From Agarophyton chilense (Eukaryota > Rhodophyta > Florideophyceae > Gracilariales > Gracilariaceae): 64,000 nucleotides of DNA. The translations under genes were made by a program, and so were the position numbers. Location: contig JARGXX010000022.1 in NCBI GenBank assembly GCA_030374765.1, forward strand, positions 248,001 through 312,000. Direction: 5' to 3'. Of the stretch, positions 1 through 9,886 are shown piece after piece. The notes under the pieces were generated by a model. That model ran no database searches and was not told where the DNA came from. It was given only the letters and a program-made list of their open reading frames with translations. How positions within the stretch are numbered: the stretch's first letter is position 1; every line of letters begins with the position of its first letter.

Positions 1-1524
1 CTCCTCCATGTCACACAAGTGCGGCACTCCATCTGCGTACTTGTGTACATGTTGCAGATCACGTTGGTTGATGTGAGCCAGTCGTCGGTGCCACAGTTGA
101 GTCTCCGTAGACTTTGTCGAAAGCGCAAGTTCGACACCAGCATGCCCTAAAGGTTGAGGCAGTGTGTACATGCGAGATACCTTGTCACGATCACCAATGC
201 CCACCTCAAAACCATTTGACTCTAGCGTCAAACGTACACTGTGACGACCGAAGAGCGACTCAATACCTTTGTCGGCCCAACACCCGGTTGAAACCAAGTT
301 GTATCCCGGAGCGGGGGTCAGTAGGGCATCACGCAGACGTATGTTCGCATTGTCCAAAGGAATGATCACCTCTCCGCGTTGTTTAGATACAACAGATGTG
401 TTATCGGCAAGCATCACTGTCCTTTCGTCGCAAGGTTCAAGTGAACCGGGCACGAACGCACAAACAGAATGGAAGCAATGTACTGTCGCACCGCTGTCTG
501 CGTAGGTACTCAGGTCATTCGGCGGAACTATAGTGGTCCTTTCCACAGTTGCACCAGCAATTTCGATTTTGCCAGACTTTCCAGAAGACTTGCTCGAGGC
601 GCTTCTACCACTACTGCCACCCATTCGCTTGGGTTGTGGCGACAGTTTATCGAGGATACTCTGCGGCAAGTGGTTGTCCGGGTTGTCCGGATTCATAAAG
701 CAACGATCTTGTGTGTGTCCATCGCGATCACAGAAGTCGCAATGATGTCCATTGCTCGATCCAGAACGATCAAATGATGATGATCTCAAGGCGGCAGCAA
801 GTGCACGAGCAGTAGACTCAATGTCGGAGTGACCATCAGACTCCTCATCTTCGTTGTTTGCACTACTGCGGGTACGATTAGTCGATTCAGAATGTCGACC
901 AGATTTTTTCCTGCCCTTCTTCTTGCGATGTGAACTACGTCCAGACGGCCTTGCAGACACCTGTTTCGCGTTGTATTCATCTATGAGGGTCGTGGCCACG
1001 CAGTCCCATGTAAGCTCAGCGATATCCTTGGTTCGAAGAACTGCAGCAGTAGACTCCAGTGTGCAATTGGGATCAATAGAAGCAAGTAACATGGGAGCTT
1101 TGTGCGACTCCGGTACTGCCGCATCCTTCCCCATGCGCTCTAACTGAGCAAATAACGCCGTGTACTGGTCCACATAGCCTGACATACTCTGACCACTGTA
1201 TCCCATACGGAATAGTTGAGTCTGCACAGCAATTCTGGATACAGTACGATTGGACGCATACCGTGCATCAAGTAGTGCGAGCATGCGCGCCGGGTCGTCG
1301 TCGACATCCATGACCACACGAAGTGGCGCATCACCCAAGGCGCATATTATGATTCCACATGCCTTCTCGCGCTTGGCGACAACTCGAGCGCTATCAATAG
1401 CGGTATCCGATGTTGCTTCAGTAGTTGCTGAATATCCAGAATCGGATTCCACAACGTTCCACACACCTTTAACACGGCATGCAGCACGAAGGCGATGGCG
1501 CCATAGGGCATAATCATCACCACG
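1..1524 (-). mobile_element. Copia-A fragment A0 (gag to start of integrase), inverted
   Basis: The reverse complement of this stretch reads as the same gag, protease and early integrase coding sequence found at 3177-4700. Position n here matches 4701-n there without a gap. Reading frames derived from both arms translate identically, and no difference was found in the bases I compared. It runs off the left window edge, so its integrase, RT and RNase H may lie outside. It ends exactly where the 5' LTR of A1 begins. The plus-strand reading frames in it are shadows of the antisense coding sequence. Confidence 0.93.
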
Positions 1525-2197
1525 TGTTGAGGTTTGGTCGACTGTGCCCCCAAGCCCTTTGGAGTGTTGGAAATAGTGGAAAACAAAAAGTGGATTTAAG
1601 CATGGGCACTTTTGGGCACCCTCCGCGGAAAAACGCATATGCGCCTCATCTCAATCTCAACGTGAAACGGCCATCTGATTGGCTACTGCAAATGCCCTCA
1701 TGCAACGTGGTATGGACAAGTGGTCTGGTTCTAATGGGGCGTGTTGGTGCTTCGGCCCAAGTGGAGCGATTTGATTGGACGAGAGCGCTGAATGAGCACG
1801 GGCTATGCAGTTGGAGAGAATGTGCGAATGTGGGCTGGATACGGGGTTTGGCCGTAACAGCCGAATTTGGGCTGCACGGGGTGGTTGGCACTGGCGCACC
1901 ACTTTGGATGATTTTTTGAGTTTTTATTTGATATGCTTCATGTTTGAAATTGTTTTGGCGCGCAACTCCTCGTCGCACAGTGACAAGGTGTGAGACGTGG
2001 GTGACCCGCCGACGGTCAGCACCGGCGGCGGAACTGCGTGCGAGGTAGATATAGTTTTCAATGACGGTCGCCAACGATCGAAGTAAATTGTCAAGGCTGA
2101 CTACCTTCCTTTGTTTCTCTTCTTTTATTTTTCTCTTCTTCTCGTCTTTTCCCCCTCTTCTTCCTTTTCCTTTACATAACCTGCGCTCACGTTGTGA
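1525..2197 (+). repeat. 5' LTR of A1 (673 bp)
   Basis: It starts TGTTGAGG and ends CGTTGTGA just before the primer-binding site. The same 673-bp unit recurs at 12517 and 14066, and a 674-bp copy lies at 24188. The 3' end is not the usual CA; that reading is supported because the A4 3' LTR also carries these last bases before foreign sequence starts. U3 holds the palindrome CGCATATGCG at 1634-1643, followed by an inverted CCAAT box (ATTGG near 1678). A pyrimidine-rich tract lies near 2100-2170. Confidence 0.88.
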
Positions 2198-2211
2198 GGT
2201 TATGGGCCCAG
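2198..2211 (+). promoter_or_regulatory. Primer-binding site, half initiator tRNA-Met type
   Basis: GGTTATGGGCCCAG directly follows the LTR. It is the reverse complement of CTGGGCCCATAACC, the anticodon stem-loop region conserved in eukaryotic initiator tRNA-Met. Drosophila copia is known to prime from a 5' fragment of that tRNA rather than its 3' CCA end. The same site is at 13190, 14739, 8659 and, inverted, at 20928-20942 and 28416-28430. Confidence 0.85.
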
Positions 2212-2530
2212 AGCGTCGACTCTTCGCAGACGTCACGCTCTACTAACATTTATTTGGATTCAAGAAGATTTCCTACTGCGACAGGTGCGCGATCTACGAC
2301 TAACGCTCATCTGGATTCAAGAAGTTATTTTGTTTTGCGACAGGCGTGTACCCTGCGGACTTCCTCCTTGGTGGCGAAAACATATCGCGTTTGTTAGTAC
2401 CCCCTTGGCACGAGACCGGGAAGTCTGCCAAATCCTGCTCTCCGTCCGTAGAGTACGGAGGTCGATGAATTGGGCTTGGAAGTGTAGGAGCAACCGTCCT
2501 ACACCGCACGACCGCGCTACTTTCCCGCAA

Positions 2531-2733
2531 GAGGCTAGCTTGGGTCAACTGGGGGAAGTGTATCTTGACGACACCCCTCCTTGGGACGCCTCGTAGGGAC
2601 TAAAAGCGCCGGACTCTGAAGTGCGCAGAGTTCGGTAGGTAATCAAAGCGTACCTCACCTGGAGAGAGTAACCGGGGTCCAGGGGATCATCCTTTAGGGT
2701 AGCGGAGGTAGTTTCTCCCGCCAGTGCGCCCGC
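2531..2733 (+). other. Conserved leader block of copia A
   Basis: This part of the untranslated leader resembles the leader of family B at 9546-9749, although the LTRs and proteins are otherwise distinct. Shared landmarks in order are GGGTCAACT, a GAAG..ATCTT stretch, GCCTCGTA, CCTTTAGGG and the closing GCCAGTGCGCCCGC. A 10-bp hairpin with a 7-nt loop is at 2609-2635 (CCGGACTCTG paired with CAGAGTTCGG). It may be a packaging, dimerisation or translation signal; that role is inferred. A second copy is at 13523-13725. Confidence 0.6.
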
Positions 2734-3110
2734 CTACCTCGAGCAAGTCTCGGTAGGTTCAATCAAGAAGTTTCAACCCGAAGTCGAGAAGTTTGTCTGT
2801 TCCGGGTACGCCTTCTGCCACTGCCCGTGAGTATACTCCAAGCGTGGGAGCACCCGAGCTCCGCTTGTGATCGCATACGAGACGCGTCTCGGTGAGCGTT
2901 GCAGGCTACGTCAAAAGTCTCCGCTGTCGTCCTCGCTGTCGAACGTTTGAGTTGGGAGACTCCGTTCGGGCAAGCTCGGCCACGAATTCATCACTACTCG
3001 TGGCCCTTTTCTTAAACTTCCCAAGGCATTGAGTCCCTCACTCTGCTTCCCTCTACTAATTAATTTCGTTTGGTTCCGTTCTATCTGCTTCGTGGATAAC
3101 AGACTGAAAT

Positions 3111-6100
3111 ATGTCGGACACGGAAACGGAATCCGAAAGTACTACCGGGATGAAAATCCCTCGTTTTCATGGAAGGCGTGGTGATGATTATGCCCTATGG
3201 CGCCATCGCCTTCGTGCTGCATGCCGTGTTAAAGGTGTGTGGAACGTTGTGGAATCCGATTCTGGATATTCAGCAACTACTGAAGCAACATCGGATACCG
3301 CTATTGATAGCGCTCGAGTTGTCGCCAAGCGCGAGAAGGCATGTGGAATCATAATATGCGCCTTGGGTGATGCGCCACTTCGTGTGGTCATGGATGTCGA
3401 CGACGACCCGGCGCGCATGCTCGCACTACTTGATGCACGGTATGCGTCCAATCGTACTGTATCCAGAATTGCTGTGCAGACTCAACTATTCCGTATGGGA
3501 TACAGTGGTCAGAGTATGTCAGGCTATGTGGACCAGTACACGGCGTTATTTGCTCAGTTAGAGCGCATGGGGAAGGATGCGGCAGTACCGGAGTCGCACA
3601 AAGCTCCCATGTTACTTGCTTCTATTGATCCCAATTGCACACTGGAGTCTACTGCTGCAGTTCTTCGAACCAAGGATATCGCTGAGCTTACATGGGACTG
3701 CGTGGCCACGACCCTCATAGATGAATACAACGCGAAACAGGTGTCTGCAAGGCCGTCTGGACGTAGTTCACATCGCAAGAAGAAGGGCAGGAAAAAATCT
3801 GGTCGACATTCTGAATCGACTAATCGTACCCGCAGTAGTGCAAACAACGAAGATGAGGAGTCTGATGGTCACTCCGACATTGAGTCTACTGCTCGTGCAC
3901 TTGCTGCCGCCTTGAGATCATCATCATTTGATCGTTCTGGATCGAGCAATGGACATCATTGCGACTTCTGTGATCGCGATGGACACACACAAGATCGTTG
4001 CTTTATGAATCCGGACAACCCGGACAACCACTTGCCGCAGAGTATCCTCGATAAACTGTCGCCACAACCCAAGCGAATGGGTGGCAGTAGTGGTAGAAGC
4101 GCCTCGAGCAAGTCTTCTGGAAAGTCTGGCAAAATCGAAATTGCTGGTGCAACTGTGGAAAGGACCACTATAGTTCCGCCGAATGACCTGAGTACCTACG
4201 CAGACAGCGGTGCGACAGTACATTGCTTCCATTCTGTTTGTGCGTTCGTGCCCGGTTCACTTGAACCTTGCGACGAAAGGACAGTGATGCTTGCCGATAA
4301 CACATCTGTTGTATCTAAACAACGCGGAGAGGTGATCATTCCTTTGGACAATGCGAACATACGTCTGCGTGATGCCCTACTGACCCCCGCTCCGGGATAC
4401 AACTTGGTTTCAACCGGGTGTTGGGCCGACAAAGGTATTGAGTCGCTCTTCGGTCGTCACAGTGTACGTTTGACGCTAGAGTCAAATGGTTTTGAGGTGG
4501 GCATTGGTGATCGTGACAAGGTATCTCGCATGTACACACTGCCTCAACCTTTAGGGCATGCTGGTGTCGAACTTGCGCTTTCGACAAAGTCTACGGAGAC
4601 TCAACTGTGGCACCGACGACTGGCTCACATCAACCAACGTGATCTGCAACATGTACACAAGTACGCAGATGGAGTGCCGCACTTGTGTGACATGGAGGAG
4701 GTATGCCGAGCATGTCGACTTGGCAAGGCTCATAAGCTTCCATTCCCAGGTCACTTTGAACATGCATCCGCGGTTGGTGACATTGTGCACTCGGATATTG
4801 TAGGTCCTCTGGAAAAGTCTTTTCCGGACAAGTTTCAATATGCATGTACATTCCTCGATGATCACTCACGGTATGTGTTCCTAGGTCTGGTGATCCATCG
4901 CAGTGCTCTTAGTGATGTGTTTGTGGGTATTGCGGCAAAGTTTAAGCAGCTTGGAGGAGTGCATATCAAAAGTTTGCACTCGGACGGTGCAGAAGAATAT
5001 ATCGCCCTGCAAGAGAACTTGGCAGCAGAACATGGCCTCACTTCTTTCTCTGCTCCATACACCCCCGAACACAACGCTATAGCTGAGCGCATCAATCGTA
5101 CCATGGTGGAAGCTGCTCGATCGTTGCTGATCCAAGCCGATCTACCAGAATGTTTGTGGCCATATGCCCTGAAACATGTTATCTTTGTGCGTAATCGAGT
5201 GCAACATTCTACTGTTAACAACAGTCCCTACTTTCTGGTAACTGGAAATAAACCTTTGTTGAAGCACGTGCGTGTGTTTGGATGCACTGCATTCGTGCTA
5301 AGGACTCCGCGTGGACCAAAGTTCGAGTCTCGTGCACTTGAGGGAGTGTACTTGGAGACTCTTGAGCATTGTGTGTACAAGGTACTCGTCGTTGATAATG
5401 ACGGTACTCCGCGTATTATTGAGTCACGACATGTTACTTTTAATGAATCCAAGTTCCCTGGCGCATCATCTCTTGCCAACTACATGGATGATGAAAGTGC
5501 GTCAGATGCTGACTATAGCTCTGATATGGGATTATGTGATAGCATTGATGACGAATCGGATACCTTCTCTATCGATAATGTTGAGGAGGAGGTGGTTCAT
5601 GACGGATCCTCGCACCTGATTCCAGCACTCAGGCAGTCGGAGCCAGACTCCGGCAGCAATGAAGACGATGCACAGGATTCCGAAAGTGATGACGAAAGTG
5701 CTGCTGATGACCTTGATACATCTGCCAACGCTGATACGGAACCACGCTACCCGCGGCGCACGCGCCCTCAACCTCTGAGGTGGTTCATGGCAGGGTCTGC
5801 TCACTGTACATCGCAAGTCAAAGTCACTACTAGTGATGAGCCCTCACTCAAGGAGGCAATGTCCGCCAGTGCGGAGGAGCGTACCATGTGGCAAGCAGCC
5901 GTCGATGAAGAGTTTTCATCATTGGAGTCGAAGCAAACTTGGAAACCTGATGACTCTCCTGCTTCACAACCACTACCAACTCACGTCATACTGAAGGTAA
6001 AGCGCAATGCTGATGGGTCAGTTGAACGTTTTAAGGCTCGTGTTGTAGCCGGTGGAAACCACCAAACATATGGTCAGGACTACATGGAGACTTATGCACC

Positions 6101-7412
6101 AGTTGTTTCGTTCTCTTTGCTTCGCATATTCTTGTATCTGACGTTATGCTTGCGCATGTATGTGGTACAGGTGGATGTGAAGACTGCGTTTCTCAATGGC
6201 GAACTTGAGGAAGATGTGTGGATCATGTCACCTCGAGGTATACCTGGCGTGACTTCACGATGCTTCAAATTGCTCAAGGCTATCTATGGACTGAAGCAAG
6301 CGCACTTGGCATGGCACAACAAACTATGCAAGGATATGAAAAGCATATGTTTTGAAGAGTTACCGAGTGCACCTTGCGTGTTTCGCCGCCGAAACGACAG
6401 CAATGAGGATGCGTTCGTGCTAGTTTATGTGGATGACTTGCTAATATTCACAACTTCTGCCATGGAACGTGATGCGATTTTGGAGGAACTTAAGTCCTTT
6501 TACGAGCTGCGTGTGGCGGACGAAGTGAACTTGTACCTCGGCGTTGAATTCAAATGGACTTTAGATTCAGATGGTCGACCTGTGTCGCTGTATCTTGGTC
6601 AGTCACTGTACACGGAGAGCGTGTTGCGCCGTTTCGGGTTTCAGCGATCCAAGCCGGCATGCACCCCTATGGTAGAATCTTTTTTTACCGGGTGGACATC
6701 TGAGAAAGACAAATCCATCCAGGATACTCAGCTGTACCAGCAGATCATTGGATCGCTTTTGTATTTGGCACTGAGAACTCGGTTGGATATATTAGCACCC
6801 GTCCTAATCTTGGCTCGTTTTCAGAAATCGCCCACGGCCTACTGTCACAAGGCAGCAAAGCGGGTTCTTCGTTACCTTCGCGGTACAACTGGACATGGTG
6901 TGCACTATCACTCTGGCATGGTGAAACTGGAGGCGTACGTTGACTCTGACTACGCTGCGGACACGCGTGATCGCAAGTCAATGTCTGGTTTCTTAGTGAA
7001 GCTTGGTAAAGCGACATGTATGTGGGGCGCAAGAAAACAGGCTTCGGTGGCGTTGTCTACCGGCGAGGCCGAGTATTATGCTTTGACGCTTGCGTGTCAG
7101 GAGGTTATTTGGTTGAAGCGTGTGCTTAAGGAGATTGGATGGAAAGTGCAAGGTGCTGTGCCCATTCGTTCGGACAACCAGTGCGCCATTGACTGGGCAA
7201 CTGGTGAACGCTGTCCGTCGGGTCGCGCTAAGCACATTGACGTTAAGTTGCACTTCGTTCGGGAACTAGTCAAGGATAGTCACATCAATGTGACGTACGT
7301 TCCAAGTGAAGACAATGATGCGGACTTCCTAACTAAACCACTTGGCCCAGGTCTTCACAACAATAACGTGGACCGTGTTGGACTTGGCCGAGCAGTCGAG
7401 GAAGAGTGTTGA
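3111..7412 (+). CDS. Copia-A Gag-Pol polyprotein, 1433 aa
   Basis: This is a single open frame. Gag has a CX2CX4HX4C zinc knuckle near residues 284-297 (CDFCDRDGHTQDRC), preceded by a basic patch. The aspartic protease has DSGA near residue 363. The integrase has an HHCC zinc motif from about residue 500 and a catalytic triad near D562, D625 and E659. RT carries YVDDLL near residue 1106. RNase H has DSDYA near 1277 and STGEAEY near 1320. The length is normal for copia. The ATG at 3111 is the first in frame and follows the leader. The last codons GAG GAA GAG are the polypurine tract, and TGT TGA are the first six bases of the 3' LTR, so the stop codon belongs to the LTR. All catalytic residues I can recognise are present. 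Confidence 0.95.
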   Translation: MSDTETESESTTGMKIPRFHGRRGDDYALWRHRLRAACRVKGVWNVVESDSGYSATTEATSDTAIDSARVVAKREKACGIIICALGDAPLRVVMDVDDDPARMLALLDARYASNRTVSRIAVQTQLFRMGYSGQSMSGYVDQYTALFAQLERMGKDAAVPESHKAPMLLASIDPNCTLESTAAVLRTKDIAELTWDCVATTLIDEYNAKQVSARPSGRSSHRKKKGRKKSGRHSESTNRTRSSANNEDEESDGHSDIESTARALAAALRSSSFDRSGSSNGHHCDFCDRDGHTQDRCFMNPDNPDNHLPQSILDKLSPQPKRMGGSSGRSASSKSSGKSGKIEIAGATVERTTIVPPNDLSTYADSGATVHCFHSVCAFVPGSLEPCDERTVMLADNTSVVSKQRGEVIIPLDNANIRLRDALLTPAPGYNLVSTGCWADKGIESLFGRHSVRLTLESNGFEVGIGDRDKVSRMYTLPQPLGHAGVELALSTKSTETQLWHRRLAHINQRDLQHVHKYADGVPHLCDMEEVCRACRLGKAHKLPFPGHFEHASAVGDIVHSDIVGPLEKSFPDKFQYACTFLDDHSRYVFLGLVIHRSALSDVFVGIAAKFKQLGGVHIKSLHSDGAEEYIALQENLAAEHGLTSFSAPYTPEHNAIAERINRTMVEAARSLLIQADLPECLWPYALKHVIFVRNRVQHSTVNNSPYFLVTGNKPLLKHVRVFGCTAFVLRTPRGPKFESRALEGVYLETLEHCVYKVLVVDNDGTPRIIESRHVTFNESKFPGASSLANYMDDESASDADYSSDMGLCDSIDDESDTFSIDNVEEEVVHDGSSHLIPALRQSEPDSGSNEDDAQDSESDDESAADDLDTSANADTEPRYPRRTRPQPLRWFMAGSAHCTSQVKVTTSDEPSLKEAMSASAEERTMWQAAVDEEFSSLESKQTWKPDDSPASQPLPTHVILKVKRNADGSVERFKARVVAGGNHQTYGQDYMETYAPVVSFSLLRIFLYLTLCLRMYVVQVDVKTAFLNGELEEDVWIMSPRGIPGVTSRCFKLLKAIYGLKQAHLAWHNKLCKDMKSICFEELPSAPCVFRRRNDSNEDAFVLVYVDDLLIFTTSAMERDAILEELKSFYELRVADEVNLYLGVEFKWTLDSDGRPVSLYLGQSLYTESVLRRFGFQRSKPACTPMVESFFTGWTSEKDKSIQDTQLYQQIIGSLLYLALRTRLDILAPVLILARFQKSPTAYCHKAAKRVLRYLRGTTGHGVHYHSGMVKLEAYVDSDYAADTRDRKSMSGFLVKLGKATCMWGARKQASVALSTGEAEYYALTLACQEVIWLKRVLKEIGWKVQGAVPIRSDNQCAIDWATGERCPSGRAKHIDVKLHFVRELVKDSHINVTYVPSEDNDADFLTKPLGPGLHNNNVDRVGLGRAVEEEC

Positions 7413-7639
7413 GGTTTGGTGGACTGTGCCCCTAAGCCCTTTGGAGTGTTGGAAATAGTGGAAAACAAAAAGTGGATTTCAGCATTGGCAATTTTGGGCA
7501 CTCTCCGCCGAAAAACGAATATGCGCCTCATCTCAATCTCAACGTGAAACGGCCATCAGATTGGCTACTGCAAATGCCCTCATGCAACGTGGTATGGACA
7601 AGTGGTCTGGTTCTAATGGGGCGTGTTGGGGCTTCGGCC
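7407..7639 (+). repeat. 3' LTR of A1, truncated (233 bp)
   Basis: It begins TGTTGAGG inside the end of the polyprotein gene and breaks at 7639, where LTR B starts with TGTTGGCTG. Over these 233 bp it differs from the A1 5' LTR at about nine positions, more than the A1 5' LTR differs from the LTRs at 12517 and 14066. Confidence 0.88.
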
Positions 7640-8658
7640 TGTTGGCTGTTGACCCTGTGCTGTCACTGAAAACCAAAAGTGCAGGGGAGCATGGGTTGTT
7701 TTGGAGGGTGCCTCTGGAAAAGCGCATATGCGTGTCAGTCGGATCTCAACGTGAACTCGGGCTGTGATTGGCTACTGTAAATGTGCACATGCAATGCGGT
7801 GTGTACAAGTGGTATGGCACTATTGGGTTTGTCTGTGGGACACGTGTGTACGTGGTCTACTTGTACTACTGTGCACGCTGTTCAACATGTCCAGCTGGTG
7901 TACTATGAACACATCTCACAAGGTGTAACGAATGTACTTGGAGAAGAGACGTGACATGTGTATTACAGGAGACTTGGTGTACTGTGCTGGAACGTGAATG
8001 TGTATGGAGGCGGATTGCAAGTAGTGTGTGCTGGCATATTGAATTTGTGCACACGTCAGTGTAACTATGGGCTTTGCACTGTATATTGCCTTGTTGTGCG
8101 CTGCAATGAACATTGACTAGGGTTAATGTCATGCTTGAATATGATTGAAAGTATTGAGTGTCCCTGCTTTGTAGTCTAGGGTTTACTTTGGGTTGGAGTC
8201 TAGACAGCTGACGTTTTGAAGTAGTATATAAGTGAAAGTTTGAGCGCCTCCAAGTAAATCCAAGCCAGAGCTGGCGAACTTCTTTTTCATTCCCTCGACC
8301 TTTCCTTCAGCATTTCCCTTTCCATCATGTGTATGGAGGCGGATTGCAAGTAGTGTGTGCTGGCATATTGAATTTGTGAACACGTCAGTGTAATTATGGG
8401 CTGTGCACTGTTGTATTGCCTTGTTGTGCGTTGCAATGAACATTGACTAGGGTTAATGTCATGCTTGAATATGATTGGTAGTATTGAGTGTCTCTGCTTT
8501 GTAGTCTAGGGTTTACTTTGGGTTGGAGTCTAGACAGCTGACGTTTTGAAGTAGTATATAAGTGAAAGTTTGAGCGCCTCCATGTAAATCCAAGCCAGAG
8601 CTGGCGAACTTCCTGTTCATTCCCTCAACCTTTCCTTCAGCATTTTCCCTTTCCAACA
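7640..8658 (+). repeat. 5' LTR of B1 with duplicated 3' half
   Basis: A complete LTR (7640-8327, ending TCCATCA) is followed by a second copy of its last 331 bp (8328-8658, ending TCCAACA). The other B LTRs are 687 bp without this addition. The duplicated part, first copy 7999-8327, carries the likely TATA box TATATAAG at 8226-8233, repeated about 330 bp later. The U3 palindrome CGCATATGCG is at 7723-7732. Confidence 0.9.
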
Positions 8659-8673
8659 GGTTATGGGCCCAGC
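8659..8673 (+). promoter_or_regulatory. Primer-binding site of B1
   Basis: GGTTATGGGCCCAGC abuts the LTR and matches 15 nt of the initiator tRNA-Met anticodon arm in reverse complement. The same tRNA region is used by family A. Confidence 0.85.
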
Positions 8674-8865
8674 CCTGTTGACCTCTGCCGTCTAGTTCGT
8701 CTCTCGCCGCTCTCCCGCACCGCCGTTCACCCGTTTCGCTGTTCTATTCTCTTCGTTTCCGCCGTAGTAGCCGTTTCGTTGGGTGTGTGACCGTATCGTG
8801 GGTTGGTGTTGGTATTTTCTTTCGGTCTTGCGTTCCTCCCTGAGGGCGTTGTGGTGGTAGTGGTT

Positions 8866-8915
8866 GGACGTTATTATCGTGATTGTGTTTGGACGTTATT
8901 ATCGTGATTGTGTTT
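8866..8915 (+). repeat. 25-bp tandem duplication in the B1 leader
   Basis: The unit starting GGACGTTATTATCGTG occurs twice in a row. B2 and B3 have a single copy, so the duplication is private to B1. Confidence 0.9.
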
Positions 8916-9545
8916 GGGTGCTCGTTGTTGCCCGTGTTTGTCGATCGCTATCCGTTTCGTTTGGTCTCCCTCTCTTTCGTTGTTTTGTGGATCCCTGCGT
9001 CGTGTTTGCGGGTTCTGATCTGAGAGGTTGAGGACCGTGTTGGTTGAAGTCTGGGTCTGGAGTTCTTGGCTCAGCGTTCGTGTGTGTTTGTGTGTTTGGT
9101 CTGCATCTTTGCCTGTGCGACGAGCGGTTGATCCGAGGTACTTTGGGTGATTCCTTGTACTCGGGGACGTTAGCCTGGCGGCTTGAACAAAAGCAGGTGT
9201 ACTGTCAAGCGGGTTCCCCACTGGTCCTTTTAGGGCGGATAACAGTGACGGTCGAAAGATCTGGTTGAACTTTGCGGGTGCATTTGTGGACGGGGTGCCG
9301 TGGCGCACTGCATTTGGCTGGTTGTTTGACTTTGTGTGTGAGCCCGACCTTTGTGGTTGGGCACTTGGACTGTTGTGAACAGCATCCATAAGGAGCTTTT
9401 GATCCGCAGTACGCGGGGAGGCGACGTTTCGAAGGCTGACCTCCTTTCCAGGATCAGGCCGCGTGCGATCTTCATTGATTGCTCGTTAGAAGCGTATCTT
9501 GGTGTTGAAGTAGCTTCGGTTTCGAGGTCGCGCTAGTTCTTGAAA

Positions 9546-9749
9546 GAGGCCAGAGAGGGTCAACTTGGTGAAGGCATATCTTCGGTCATTAACCATCCTC
9601 TGGAAGCCTCGTAAGGAGCAACACGCCTTCTCCTTTTGACGTGGGAGGAGGTAGACTGCAGAAAACCGTTATCTACCCAGAAGAGCTCTGGGGGCCAGGG
9701 GTCCGACCTTTAGGGACGCGGGTATAGGAAGCCCTGCCAGTGCGCCCGC
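9546..9749 (+). other. Conserved leader block of copia B
   Basis: It is the counterpart of 2531-2733 in family A, with the same order of landmarks ending in GCCAGTGCGCCCGC. Local stems are visible, for example GTAGA..TCTAC and CCAGA..TCTGG around 9650-9695. Copies on the minus strand are at 19877-20080 and 27365-27568, and a decayed relative is at 42040-42180. Confidence 0.6.
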
Positions 9750-9886
9750 AGACTATTGTCTGTTCAATCTTGAAGAATTATTTGTTGTTTGTTGTTTTTA
9801 CTTTGTTGTTGTTGTCTGTTGTTGTTGTTCACTTGTCTGTTGCTGCCAAGCCATCTCTCTCGGCCTCTTGTGACACTTTGCACAAC

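Larger units (their letters stand above)
1525..7639 (+). mobile_element. Ty1/copia retrotransposon A1 (3' LTR truncated)
   Basis: The element has, in order, a 5' LTR, a tRNA primer-binding site, a leader of about 900 nt, one uninterrupted gag-pol frame, a purine-rich tract and the first 233 bp of the 3' LTR. The integrase-before-RT order marks it as Ty1/copia (Pseudoviridae). The 3' LTR stops at 7639, where the LTR of element B1 begins. No target-site duplication can be tested, because the left flank is an inverted A copy and the right flank is another element. The coding frame is intact, so the protein could still be made, but the damaged 3' LTR should prevent normal transposition. Confidence 0.92.

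Noticed and set aside
1-1513. Plus-strand open frames of 60-100 codons at the left edge
   Set aside because: They are the antisense of copia-A gag and protease; the same frames recur on the minus strand at 3188-4587.
9740-9886. Hydrophobic, signal-peptide-like N-terminal extension of the copia-B frame
   Set aside because: It has no ATG (it would start at GTG) and comes from TTG-rich leader sequence; the Gag ATG is at 9887.
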